DNA of 12,303 nucleotides from an uncultured bacterium (lineage in GTDB: Bacteria > Bacillota > Clostridia > Oscillospirales > Acutalibacteraceae), in contig CAMFFI010000018.1 in assembly GCA_945949625.1 (NCBI GenBank), forward strand, positions 1 through 12,303, read 5' to 3'. The notes beneath the pieces are model-generated. The model saw nothing but the letters and a program-made list of their open reading frames with translations. It did no database searches and was not told where the DNA came from. This document shows positions 1-5,900 of this stretch, in pieces (the stretch's first letter is position 1; each line of letters opens with the position of its first letter). The translations under genes were made by a program, and so were the position numbers.

Positions 1-563
1 CAAAAATCATTATTACTCAATATGGAGGTCCCGACGGAGAGCTCGGAGCTTCTTTGCGCTATTTATCCCAGCGTTTTACAATGCCCTTGCCGGAATTAAA
101 GGCAACTCTTACTGATATAGGCACAGAAGAATTGGGGCATCTTGAAATGATAGGCGCAATTGTTTATCAGCTCACTAAGAATTTAACTGAGGATGAAGTA
201 AAAAAAGCAGGCTTTGAAGATTACTTTGTTGACCATACAACAGGTATCTATCCGCAGGGAGCGTCAGGTATGCCTTTCTCTGCATCATCACTTCAAAGCA
301 AGGGTGACGCAATAACCGACCTGCATGAAAACATGGCGGCTGAACAGAAGGCGCGCACCACATATGACAATATCCTGCGTTTTTGTGATGATTACGATGT
401 CAAGGACGCCATACGCTTTCTGCGTGAAAGAGAGGTTGTCCATTATCAGAGATTCGGTGAAAACCTGAGAATTCTTACAGATAAGCTTGACTCAAACAAT
501 TTCTATGCATTCAACCCTGAATTTGACAAAAAATGCTTTAAAAACAGAATGAAAAAGAAATAA
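1..563 (+). CDS. cotJC: Manganese catalase, CotJC family (5' end cut off by the window edge)
   Basis: Non-haem manganese catalase, which disproportionates hydrogen peroxide. The CotJC branch is a spore-coat or spore-associated protein of Bacillota. The reading frame is open from base 3, giving 186 visible residues. It begins inside the conserved block QYGGPDGEL, so only a short N-terminus (about 25-30 residues by family length) is missing. The dimanganese ligands expected of the family are visible: Glu in GGPDGEL, the Glu/His pair in EELGHLE, Glu in DLHENMAAEQKAR, and His in REREVVHYQRF. The last residues are a Lys-rich tail, NRMKKK. An internal TTG at base 54 could be mistaken for a start, but strong family similarity continues upstream of it. 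A terminator hairpin follows within 40 bases, so this is probably the last gene of its operon. In many species cotJC follows cotJA and cotJB, but that lies outside the window. The family call is sure; the spore role is inferred from the family. Confidence 0.93.
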   Translation, partial: KIIITQYGGPDGELGASLRYLSQRFTMPLPELKATLTDIGTEELGHLEMIGAIVYQLTKNLTEDEVKKAGFEDYFVDHTTGIYPQGASGMPFSASSLQSKGDAITDLHENMAAEQKARTTYDNILRFCDDYDVKDAIRFLREREVVHYQRFGENLRILTDKLDSNNFYAFNPEFDKKCFKNRMKKK

Positions 564-599
564 TACAAACAATAAGCACTAATTATCCTATAAAATAAT

Positions 600-650
600 A
601 TAACTGCTCGGTTTTCCGCTTTTCAGCGGAAATGGGCAGTTATAGTTTTA
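600..650 (+). terminator. Hairpin terminator after cotJC
   Basis: Outer arms ATAACTGC (600-607) and GCAGTTAT (636-643) pair. Inner arms TTTCCGC (613-619) and GCGGAAA (626-632) pair around the loop TTTTCA. Two or three wobble pairs and a small bulge lie between them. The hairpin starts 36 bases after the cotJC stop and is followed by the T-rich stretch AGTTTTA. The T-tract is short, so termination strength is uncertain. Confidence 0.7.
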
Positions 651-658
651 TGCAATTT

Positions 659-690
659 AAAAAATAATGACAGCCGCAAGGGCTGTCATT
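659..690 (-). terminator. Intrinsic terminator of the LCP/sortase unit
   Basis: Perfect 10-bp stem: AATGACAGCC (666-675) pairs with GGCTGTCATT (681-690) around a 5-base loop. Read on the minus strand, the stem is followed by ATTTTTT (complement of the A-run at 659-664). This is a classic Rho-independent terminator 15 bases downstream of the LCP stop codon. Confidence 0.88.
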
Positions 691-704
691 ACAACAAACA
701 AATT

Positions 705-1913
705 TTAATCTACGGGATTATAATAAATATTCAAAAACATTTCAAAAAACTTTTCCTCATCTACATAGTACTCAGCATAAGTCTCTCCCTGTTTAAGCTG
801 TCCCGGAACATTCTGCATATTAAGGTCAGAAAAATTCTTTTGAAGAATATTTCCTGCCATATATGTAACCTTTGACGCATCAATATTAGTTACCATATAA
901 GGCGAAGCCGCATTATACAAATCAATCGGAGTCATTATATTCTTTTTTGTCTGAGACACAAGCTTATTGAAAAAGCCCTTAATATACATTCTTTGTCTTT
1001 CCATACGAGAGTTATTTGAATCAAGGCGCTCTATATCACGAGAACGGACAAAGCTTTGTGCCATATCTCCGTACAGAGTAACCTCTTCACCCTCTTTAAA
1101 CTCACCGATTGTTTCGGGAGAAGTAACGGTAACACCGCCTACAACGTCATTTAAGGTTCCGATAGACGACAAATCAATTGCAAAGTACGAGCTTATTGGA
1201 ACATTATAGAACAAACGCTTTACTGCTGAAACCTGCTTTTCACAGCTTGTTTCTCTGCCGTTACCGTAAGCATATGCCAGACAAATCTGTTTATTCTCCG
1301 TTCCCACATAGTTACCTTCCAAAGAATAAACATCAATATCAGTCATAATATCACGGGAAACGCTGATAAGATTTGTTTTTCCGTTTAATGTATCAAACGT
1401 CATCAGTACAAGTACGTCAGCATCACCGTTTGTACCGTATTCTGCGTTATTTTCTTCAAGGGACTCTTTATCAATTCCCATAAAAAGTATGCTGGTTATG
1501 TTTTCGTTAAACTGATACTTTTGCCCTTTGTAATAAATGTACTTACCGTTTTGGTCGCTGTCTATATTATCGGGAACATTGATTGTTGCATTGACATTAT
1601 CGTCCAGCATTTGTCCCCTGCCTATGTTAGTCAATACAACAAAGCTTGTTACACCGCCTGCCATTAAAACTACAAGAACAGTCAGAATTATTACTAAGGC
1701 TTTACGCCAGCCCCTTAATCGTTTATTCTTTTTTCTGCTATGCCTGCCGTGACTGTTTTTTCTTTTTTTTGCAGGAGTCAGAAAAACATAATCTTCCATA
1801 TCGCCAAAGGCGGATGCGTGATTACCTTTTGCCTCACCGTCTTTATCCTTGTCAAACGGCAAGGCAAAATCCATTGTGTTTTGCTCTGAATTATCATCAA
1901 TTTGTCTGTTCAT
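705..1913 (-). CDS. LCP (LytR-CpsA-Psr) family cell-wall glycopolymer transferase
   Basis: Membrane-anchored LCP enzyme of 402 residues. The family transfers undecaprenyl-linked polymers such as teichoic acid or capsule to peptidoglycan on the outer membrane face. The N-terminus is a long charged cytoplasmic region (1-70) ending in a basic cluster, KKRKNSHGRHSRKKNKR (49-65). One transmembrane segment follows at about 71-94. The LCP domain spans roughly 138-320, with the signature blocks SILFMGIDKE, GDADVLVLMTFD (Asp164, Asp166), ISVSRDIM (Arg187, Asp188) and FVRSRDIERLDSNNSRMERQR (Arg290, Arg292, Asp293, Arg303, Arg306). These match the Arg/Asp residues that bind the pyrophosphate and metal. 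The start overlaps the end of the upstream sortase gene by 17 bases, with a G-rich AGGGGGT about 12 bases before the ATG, so translation is probably coupled. The polymer substrate cannot be read from sequence. Confidence 0.92.
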   Translation of the reverse strand: MNRQIDDNSEQNTMDFALPFDKDKDGEAKGNHASAFGDMEDYVFLTPAKKRKNSHGRHSRKKNKRLRGWRKALVIILTVLVVLMAGGVTSFVVLTNIGRGQMLDDNVNATINVPDNIDSDQNGKYIYYKGQKYQFNENITSILFMGIDKESLEENNAEYGTNGDADVLVLMTFDTLNGKTNLISVSRDIMTDIDVYSLEGNYVGTENKQICLAYAYGNGRETSCEKQVSAVKRLFYNVPISSYFAIDLSSIGTLNDVVGGVTVTSPETIGEFKEGEEVTLYGDMAQSFVRSRDIERLDSNNSRMERQRMYIKGFFNKLVSQTKKNIMTPIDLYNAASPYMVTNIDASKVTYMAGNILQKNFSDLNMQNVPGQLKQGETYAEYYVDEEKFFEMFLNIYYNPVD

Positions 1914-2682
1914 CTTTTATCAGTACCCCCTGTACCAAATAACGTCCCTCATCATTAGAATTAAGGCATGTGCTTAAAGTAATAAGCCTGCTTTCCAAGT
2001 CAAGCTTTACATTTTCATTAACATTACATACGGTTGAACGTGGATTCATTACGCTTTCAATATATTGCTTAAAGACATTATCATCATCAAAATTAAACGA
2101 GTTCATAATATGCCTGTCGTCATAATTATAGGCAGATACAATTTCATATGTAAGTTTTTGACCGGGCAAATAAACATAGATATATTTATTTTCGTCAAAA
2201 AATTCTTTGTCCTCAAAGCGATGAAGCGTTGCAAACATACTTCCGTCTGCCATATTATGACCGTAAACAACAGTATTTCTGTCGCTAAAATCTCTCAGAT
2301 TGCAGGATTCAGTATAAATCGAACCTGCAAAAAGTTCGTTTTTATAGACATCGTGGTCAAGATAAAAATAATCGCTTGATTTGCTTTGAAGAATAGGATA
2401 ATCAACATTTGTGCCGGGAACATATATCCAGGCATAAATTTCATCGTTTATTTCTTCTAAGGAACTAAAATCAACAGGATTTTCGGCTAACTCCTTATGA
2501 CCTGTCATAGCCTGTGTTTCTGTTTGACTTATTGCTGTTTCTTTTATTTTGTTATAATCGTCCTTTGCTATATAGTTATTAAAAACCACATAAAAGATAT
2601 AGCCCAATCCTATAAGTACAATAACTAAAAGAATTATTAAAACAACAAAAAGACCGTTCTTTTTTGAGGAAGATTCTTTCAT
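1897..2682 (-). CDS. srtB: Class B sortase
   Basis: Cysteine transpeptidase that cleaves a sorting signal in secreted proteins and links them to the cell wall. It is about 261-263 residues. A Lys/Ser-rich start is followed by one transmembrane helix at about 13-36 (type II topology) and then the catalytic domain. Counting from the upstream GTG, the catalytic triad is His144 in VVYGHNM, Cys241 in ITLSTC and Arg249 in EGRYLVQG. The WIYVPGTNVDYPILQ block and an insertion around the EIVSAYNYDD region fit class B rather than class A or C. The ATG at 2682 is chosen here. An in-frame GTG at 2688 adds only two residues, and neither has a strong Shine-Dalgarno sequence. A near-consensus promoter lies about 50 bases upstream. 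The gene overlaps the LCP gene, and a gene with a sorting signal lies just upstream, its likely substrate. Confidence 0.94.
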   Translation of the reverse strand: MKESSSKKNGLFVVLIILLVIVLIGLGYIFYVVFNNYIAKDDYNKIKETAISQTETQAMTGHKELAENPVDFSSLEEINDEIYAWIYVPGTNVDYPILQSKSSDYFYLDHDVYKNELFAGSIYTESCNLRDFSDRNTVVYGHNMADGSMFATLHRFEDKEFFDENKYIYVYLPGQKLTYEIVSAYNYDDRHIMNSFNFDDDNVFKQYIESVMNPRSTVCNVNENVKLDLESRLITLSTCLNSNDEGRYLVQGVLIKDEQTN

Positions 2683-2734
2683 ACTCACACCAAACCAAAT
2701 TTTACTTTTGTTTTAAGACATAACACTTTAGTAT

Positions 2735-2763
2735 ATTATACCACTATTTATTAACCAAATCAA
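2735..2763 (-). promoter_or_regulatory. Promoter of the sortase/LCP unit
   Basis: On the minus strand, -35 TTGATT (2758-2763) is separated by 17 bases from a perfect -10 TATAAT (2735-2740). This predicts transcription starting near 2728, about 45 bases before the sortase start codon. Confidence 0.8.
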
Positions 2764-2813
2764 CTTAAAAATACAGTAACCGACGGACTGAATTATGGAA
2801 AATACCGCAAGAT

Positions 2814-2834
2814 AAAAAAGTCGAGTGCCTCGAC
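2814..2834 (-). terminator. Second terminator-like hairpin between the surface protein and sortase units
   Basis: A perfect 6-bp stem GTCGAG/CTCGAC (2820-2825 and 2829-2834) has a 3-base loop. On the minus strand it is followed by six T residues (complement of 2814-2819). It lies about 175 bases beyond the surface protein gene and just upstream of the sortase promoter, so it would stop any transcript that passes the first terminator. Confidence 0.6.
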
Positions 2835-2958
2835 ACGCAATTCGGACAGTAGGGACAACCCTTGCGGTTGTCCTAAAAAATCTCCAAAATAATCGAGCAG
2901 ACAGGTTGTAAATACAAACCTTGATGCCCGAGCGCTACCGAGCAATTTCCTATAATGT
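2835..2958. other. Non-coding spacer between two minus-strand terminators
   Basis: This stretch lies between the two T-tailed hairpins and holds the GGACAACC hairpin. It also holds a smaller imperfect inverted repeat, GGTTGT/ACAAACC, near 2904-2920. No gene with a plausible ribosome-binding site is seen. It may be part of a dispersed intergenic element, but that is inferred only from the hairpin that recurs at 5793. Confidence 0.4.
2851..2874. repeat. Intergenic hairpin repeat, copy 1
   Basis: GGACAACC (2853-2860) and GGTTGTCC (2866-2873) form an 8-bp stem with loop CTTGC, plus a G-T closing pair. The same arms and loop occur at 5793-5815, also between genes. Here no T-run follows on either strand; the plus-strand downstream is CTAAAAAA. 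This copy is therefore more like a dispersed palindromic repeat than a terminator. It sits in the 322-base gap at 2689-3010, which holds no credible gene. Confidence 0.6.
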
Positions 2959-2986
2959 AAAAAAGCTCCTGCGTTTAAACAGGAGC
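2959..2986 (-). terminator. Intrinsic terminator of the SPQTS surface-protein gene
   Basis: Arms GCTCCTG (2965-2971) and CAGGAGC (2980-2986) form a perfect 7-bp stem with an 8-base loop. On the minus strand six T residues follow (complement of 2959-2964). The hairpin starts 24 bases after the stop codon of the gene at 3011-3511. Confidence 0.9.
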
Positions 2987-3010
2987 AATTTAGCATTTGT
3001 TAAATTTTAA

Positions 3011-3511
3011 TTAACCTTTGCGGTCAATTCTGCGTTTTACAACTACAACACCTGCTGATGCAGCAATTACTGCAACCAAAGCAAAAACAACATAAGTATT
3101 ATCGCTTGTCTGAGGTGATGTTTTACCTGTGTTGGAAACTACTGTTGAAGAAGTAGCTCCTGCTTTTGTGTAATAAGGTGTAGCTTCGATGTCACTGTAT
3201 GCTTCAATTGTAAATTCAGGATCATCAAGGCTGCCCTTAATTATATCGTAATCACCCTTAAGTTCCCATTTTTCAAAAGTATATTCGGAGTTTGGCTTTG
3301 GATAAAAATTGATTACCTTACCGCCGTTAGGACCCTCACCGTACACAACTTCAACGTCATAAGTACCTGTACCGCCGCCTGTTGGACGAATAATAACATT
3401 AACGTCTTTACTTCCTGTTGGACTTTCTGCAGCAAAAGCAGAAACACAGGAAAACATTACAATCAGTAATACTGCAACAAGCGAAATAACTTTCTTTGAT
3501 GTTTGTTTCAT
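3011..3511 (-). CDS. Small secreted, sortase-anchored surface protein with one InlB-type repeat
   Basis: A 166-residue exported protein of unknown function. A signal peptide covers residues 1-28 (KK, a hydrophobic core, then SAFAAE). A Gly-rich linker (RPTGGGTGTY) leads into a compact beta-type domain at about 50-115. Its FYPKPNSEYTFEKWELKGDY segment resembles the divergent InlB B-repeat found in surface adhesins of Bacillota. A Ser/Thr-rich stalk (118-131) follows. The C-terminus is a sorting signal: SPQTS (132-136), a hydrophobic helix (about 140-158) and the positive tail KRRIDRKG. SPQTS is closer to the NPQTN/SPKTG motifs used by class B sortases than to LPXTG, which fits the class B sortase encoded just downstream. 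A very strong AGGAGGAG lies 5-6 bases before the ATG. It has its own promoter and terminator, so it can be made in larger amounts than the sortase. The binding target is unknown. Confidence 0.85.
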   Translation of the reverse strand: MKQTSKKVISLVAVLLIVMFSCVSAFAAESPTGSKDVNVIIRPTGGGTGTYDVEVVYGEGPNGGKVINFYPKPNSEYTFEKWELKGDYDIIKGSLDDPEFTIEAYSDIEATPYYTKAGATSSTVVSNTGKTSPQTSDNTYVVFALVAVIAASAGVVVVKRRIDRKG

Positions 3512-3562
3512 AACTTCTCCTCCTTGAATATATAATAGTAGTCAATACAATAATTTAAGTGT

Positions 3563-3591
3563 ATTATATCACCAAATAATGTAAAAGTAAA
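3563..3591 (-). promoter_or_regulatory. Promoter of the SPQTS surface-protein gene
   Basis: On the minus strand, -35 TTTACT (3586-3591), a 17-base spacer and a perfect -10 TATAAT (3563-3568). The predicted start is near 3556, giving a leader of about 45 bases that ends in the strong Shine-Dalgarno sequence at 3517-3524. Confidence 0.75.
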
Positions 3592-3674
3592 GGTTTTTTT
3601 AAGAAATAATTTTGATTTTACGGAAAGACTTATTTTCAGCAGGCTTATTCATAAAATATACTTTCAATAAACTA

Positions 3675-3703
3675 TTGCAAGAATTGAAATTAGACTGTAT
3701 AAT
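3675..3703 (+). promoter_or_regulatory. Promoter of nadA-mnmA
   Basis: -35 TTGCAA (3675-3680), a 17-base spacer and -10 TATAAT (3698-3703). Transcription should start near 3710, about 54 bases before nadA. The leader is AT-rich and no convincing NAD-pathway operator or riboswitch was recognised in it. The ribosome-binding site is GGGGG at 3751-3755. Confidence 0.7.
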
Positions 3704-3763
3704 TAGTTATATTTATATTATCAGAATTATGACTTTAAATCAACTATATCGGGGGAATAATTT

Positions 3764-4678
3764 ATGACCATTAAAGAAATTCAGGACGAAATTATTAGAC
3801 TGAAAAAAGAAAAGGATATCTGCATACTTGCACACAGCTATCAGGCTCGTGAGATACTTGAGGTTGCCGATTATACCGGTGATTCCTACAAGCTGAGCGT
3901 TGACGCAAGCAAAGCCGAGAATAAAACTATAATTATGAGCGGCGTGCGCTTTATGGCTGAAACCTGTAAAATTCTTTCTCCCGAAAAAACCGTTTACCTT
4001 GCAAATCCAATCGCCGGCTGTTCAATGGCTGACCAGATGGACAAGCAGCTGATTTCTCAGGTAAAGGAAAAATATCCCGACTATACGGTTGTTGCATACA
4101 TAAACACAACCGCCGACCTTAAAACCATATGCGATGTGTGTGTTACATCATCTTCGGCAGTTAAAATCTGCAAAAAAATTGAAAATGACAATATTCTCTT
4201 TATTCCCGACTGCAATCTGGGCGCTTATGTTGCCAAGCAGGTTCCCGAAAAGAACTTTAAGCTTCTCTCCGGCGGATGCCCTATTCACGCCTGTGTAAGC
4301 ACCGAAGATGTTATGAAAGCCAAGGAAGAACATCCGAACGCACTTCTTCTGGTTCATCCGGAATGTATCCCTCAGGTTACTGAAATGGCAGATTATGTAG
4401 GCTCTACCTCCGGAATTATGGAATATGCCAAAAACAGTGACGCAAAGGAATTTATTATCGGTACGGAAATCAGCATTGCCGAGCATCTTCAGTATATGTA
4501 TCCCGATAAGAGATTCTACTATCTTTCACTTAAGCTTATCTGCCCCAATATGAAGGCAACTACACTGATGGATTTATATAACTGCGTTTGCGGTGAAAGC
4601 GGAGAAGAAATAACTCTTGACGATAAAACAATAAAAGACGCAAAACGCTGTATTGATGAAATGATAAGGCTGGGATAA
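3764..4678 (+). CDS. nadA: Quinolinate synthase A
   Basis: Condenses iminoaspartate with dihydroxyacetone phosphate to give quinolinate in de novo NAD synthesis, using an oxygen-sensitive [4Fe-4S] cluster. The 304 residues match the short form of the enzyme and cover the three pseudo-repeated NadA domains. The three cluster cysteines are visible: Cys86 in NPIAGCSMAD, Cys172 in LSGGCPIHA and Cys260 in LICPNMKAT. Substrate-binding motifs are also present: ILAHSYQ near the start, YINTTADLK (113-120), VTSSSAV (127-133), HPEC (198-201) and GTE (233-235). The usual partners nadB (aspartate oxidase) and nadC are not adjacent. They are either elsewhere in the genome or, for iminoaspartate supply, replaced by another enzyme. 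mnmA follows after 4 bases. Confidence 0.96.
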   Translation: MTIKEIQDEIIRLKKEKDICILAHSYQAREILEVADYTGDSYKLSVDASKAENKTIIMSGVRFMAETCKILSPEKTVYLANPIAGCSMADQMDKQLISQVKEKYPDYTVVAYINTTADLKTICDVCVTSSSAVKICKKIENDNILFIPDCNLGAYVAKQVPEKNFKLLSGGCPIHACVSTEDVMKAKEEHPNALLLVHPECIPQVTEMADYVGSTSGIMEYAKNSDAKEFIIGTEISIAEHLQYMYPDKRFYYLSLKLICPNMKATTLMDLYNCVCGESGEEITLDDKTIKDAKRCIDEMIRLG

Positions 4679-4682
4679 TTTA

Positions 4683-5756
4683 ATGGCAAAAAAAGCACTT
4701 ATTGCAATGAGCGGCGGAGTGGACAGCTCCGTTGCGGCTTATCTTATAAAATCAAAAGGCTACGACGCTGTAGGCGTTACAATGAAGCTTTTTGATAATG
4801 AGGATATCGGTGAAAGCAGAGAAAAGACCTGCTGTTCTCTTGATGATATTGAGGACGCCCGCTCGGTAGCCTATAAGCTTGACATACCCTATTATGTATT
4901 TAACTTTAAGGATAACTTTAAAGAAAAGGTTATTGACCGTTTTATCAGCGCGTATGAAAACGGTGCAACGCCTAATCCCTGTATAGACTGCAACAGATTT
5001 TTAAAATTTGAAAAGCTGATGCAGCGTGCAGATGAGCTTGAATGTGATTACGTTGTTACAGGTCACTACGGCATTATTTTCTACGATAAACCCTCGGGCA
5101 GATACCTGCTGAAAAAGTCTGTTGATTTATCAAAGGACCAAAGCTATGTTTTGTATTCTATGACTCAAAAACAGCTTGCTAAAACACTGCTCCCTCTTGG
5201 TGAAATGACGAAAACTCAAACAAGAGAAATAGCAGAGTCCTTAGGCTTTGTAAACTCAAGAAAAAATGACAGTCAGGATATCTGCTTTGTTCCAGACGGT
5301 GATTATGCAAAATTCATTGAAGAATATACAAACAAAAAATACCCCTGCGGTGATTTTGTTGATTCAAAGGGAAATGTTTTAGGAGAGCATAAGGGAATTA
5401 TAAGATACACCATAGGTCAGCGAAAAGGCTTGGGACTTGCTCTGCCCCACCCTATGTATGTTATGAAAAAGGACCTTGAAAACAACAAGGTAATTTTAGG
5501 CGAAAACGAACTGTTGTTTTCAAAAGAGCTTTACGCAACCGACATTAACCTTATCACCTGCGATAAAATAGAAAAACCTCAAAGGCTTAAGGCCAGAGTA
5601 AGATACAAACAGCAGGAACAATGGGCAACCGTTGAGCAGATTGACGAAAACCGTCTGCATATTGAATTTGAACAGCCGCAAAGGGCAATAGCCAAAGGGC
5701 AGGCAGTTGTACTGTATGACGATGACATTGTTGTAGGCGGCGGAACTATTGAATAG
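4683..5756 (+). CDS. mnmA: tRNA-specific 2-thiouridylase MnmA
   Basis: Adenylates and thiolates U34 in the wobble position of Lys, Glu and Gln tRNAs, taking sulfur from an IscS-type desulfurase relay. It is full length at 357 residues. The PP-loop motif SGGVDSS is at 10-16. The nucleophile is Cys103 in TPNPCIDCN and the second active-site cysteine is Cys201 in SQDICFVPDGDY. KDQSYVL (151-157) and IGQRKGLGLA (244-253) are family signatures, and the C-terminal part (about 280-357) is the beta-barrel domain. The CCSLDDIEDAR block (50-60) is typical of clostridial members. Its Shine-Dalgarno lies inside the end of nadA (AAGG, 13-16 bases before the ATG), so it is cotranscribed and possibly coupled. 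It ends in TAG. Confidence 0.96.
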   Translation: MAKKALIAMSGGVDSSVAAYLIKSKGYDAVGVTMKLFDNEDIGESREKTCCSLDDIEDARSVAYKLDIPYYVFNFKDNFKEKVIDRFISAYENGATPNPCIDCNRFLKFEKLMQRADELECDYVVTGHYGIIFYDKPSGRYLLKKSVDLSKDQSYVLYSMTQKQLAKTLLPLGEMTKTQTREIAESLGFVNSRKNDSQDICFVPDGDYAKFIEEYTNKKYPCGDFVDSKGNVLGEHKGIIRYTIGQRKGLGLALPHPMYVMKKDLENNKVILGENELLFSKELYATDINLITCDKIEKPQRLKARVRYKQQEQWATVEQIDENRLHIEFEQPQRAIAKGQAVVLYDDDIVVGGGTIE

Positions 5757-5792
5757 CTTAAACAAACACCGTAATTTACATTTCACTGCTGT

Positions 5793-5815
5793 AGGACAAC
5801 CCTTGCGGTTGTCCT
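5793..5815. repeat. Intergenic hairpin repeat, copy 2
   Basis: Perfect 9-bp stem AGGACAACC (5793-5801) / GGTTGTCCT (5807-5815) with loop CTTGC, nearly identical to the hairpin at 2851-2874 including the GTAGG to its left. Here it lies 36 bases after mnmA and is followed by TTAAATTTATA, so it may also weaken or stop mnmA transcription. Confidence 0.6.
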
Positions 5816-5845
5816 TAAATTTATACAAATCTCATATTAAGCACA

Positions 5846-5880
5846 AACGCCTTCCGAAATTTCGGAAGGCGTTAAATTTT
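5846..5880. terminator. Bidirectional terminator between mnmA and the alcohol dehydrogenase
   Basis: A perfect 28-base palindrome (5846-5873) has 14-base arms beginning AACGCCTTCCG and ending CGGAAGGCGTT. Plus-strand downstream is AAATTTT and minus-strand downstream is TGTGCTTAA. It lies between convergent genes, so it can end mnmA transcripts and the alcohol dehydrogenase transcripts that arrive from the other side. Confidence 0.78.
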
Positions 5881-5900
5881 CATCTGAATTTACAGTTATA

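Noticed and set aside
54..563. TTG at base 54 as the start of the catalase gene
   Set aside because: Conserved catalase sequence (QYGGPDGEL) continues upstream in frame to the window edge, so the gene is cut, not short.
967..1942. Plus-strand open frames over the LCP gene
   Set aside because: They lie opposite a conserved gene, have no ribosome-binding sites and look like codon-bias shadows.
2851..2874. Calling the first repeated hairpin a terminator
   Set aside because: No T-run follows on either strand; true T-tailed hairpins stand on both sides of it.
2793..2996. A 67-residue open frame on the minus strand in the gap between the surface protein and sortase genes
   Set aside because: It runs across two terminator hairpins and the repeated hairpin, has no ribosome-binding site and no protein-like composition.
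3600..3760. An NAD-pathway repressor site or riboswitch before nadA
   Set aside because: The leader is only about 54 bases, AT-rich and without a recognisable palindrome or conserved RNA fold.
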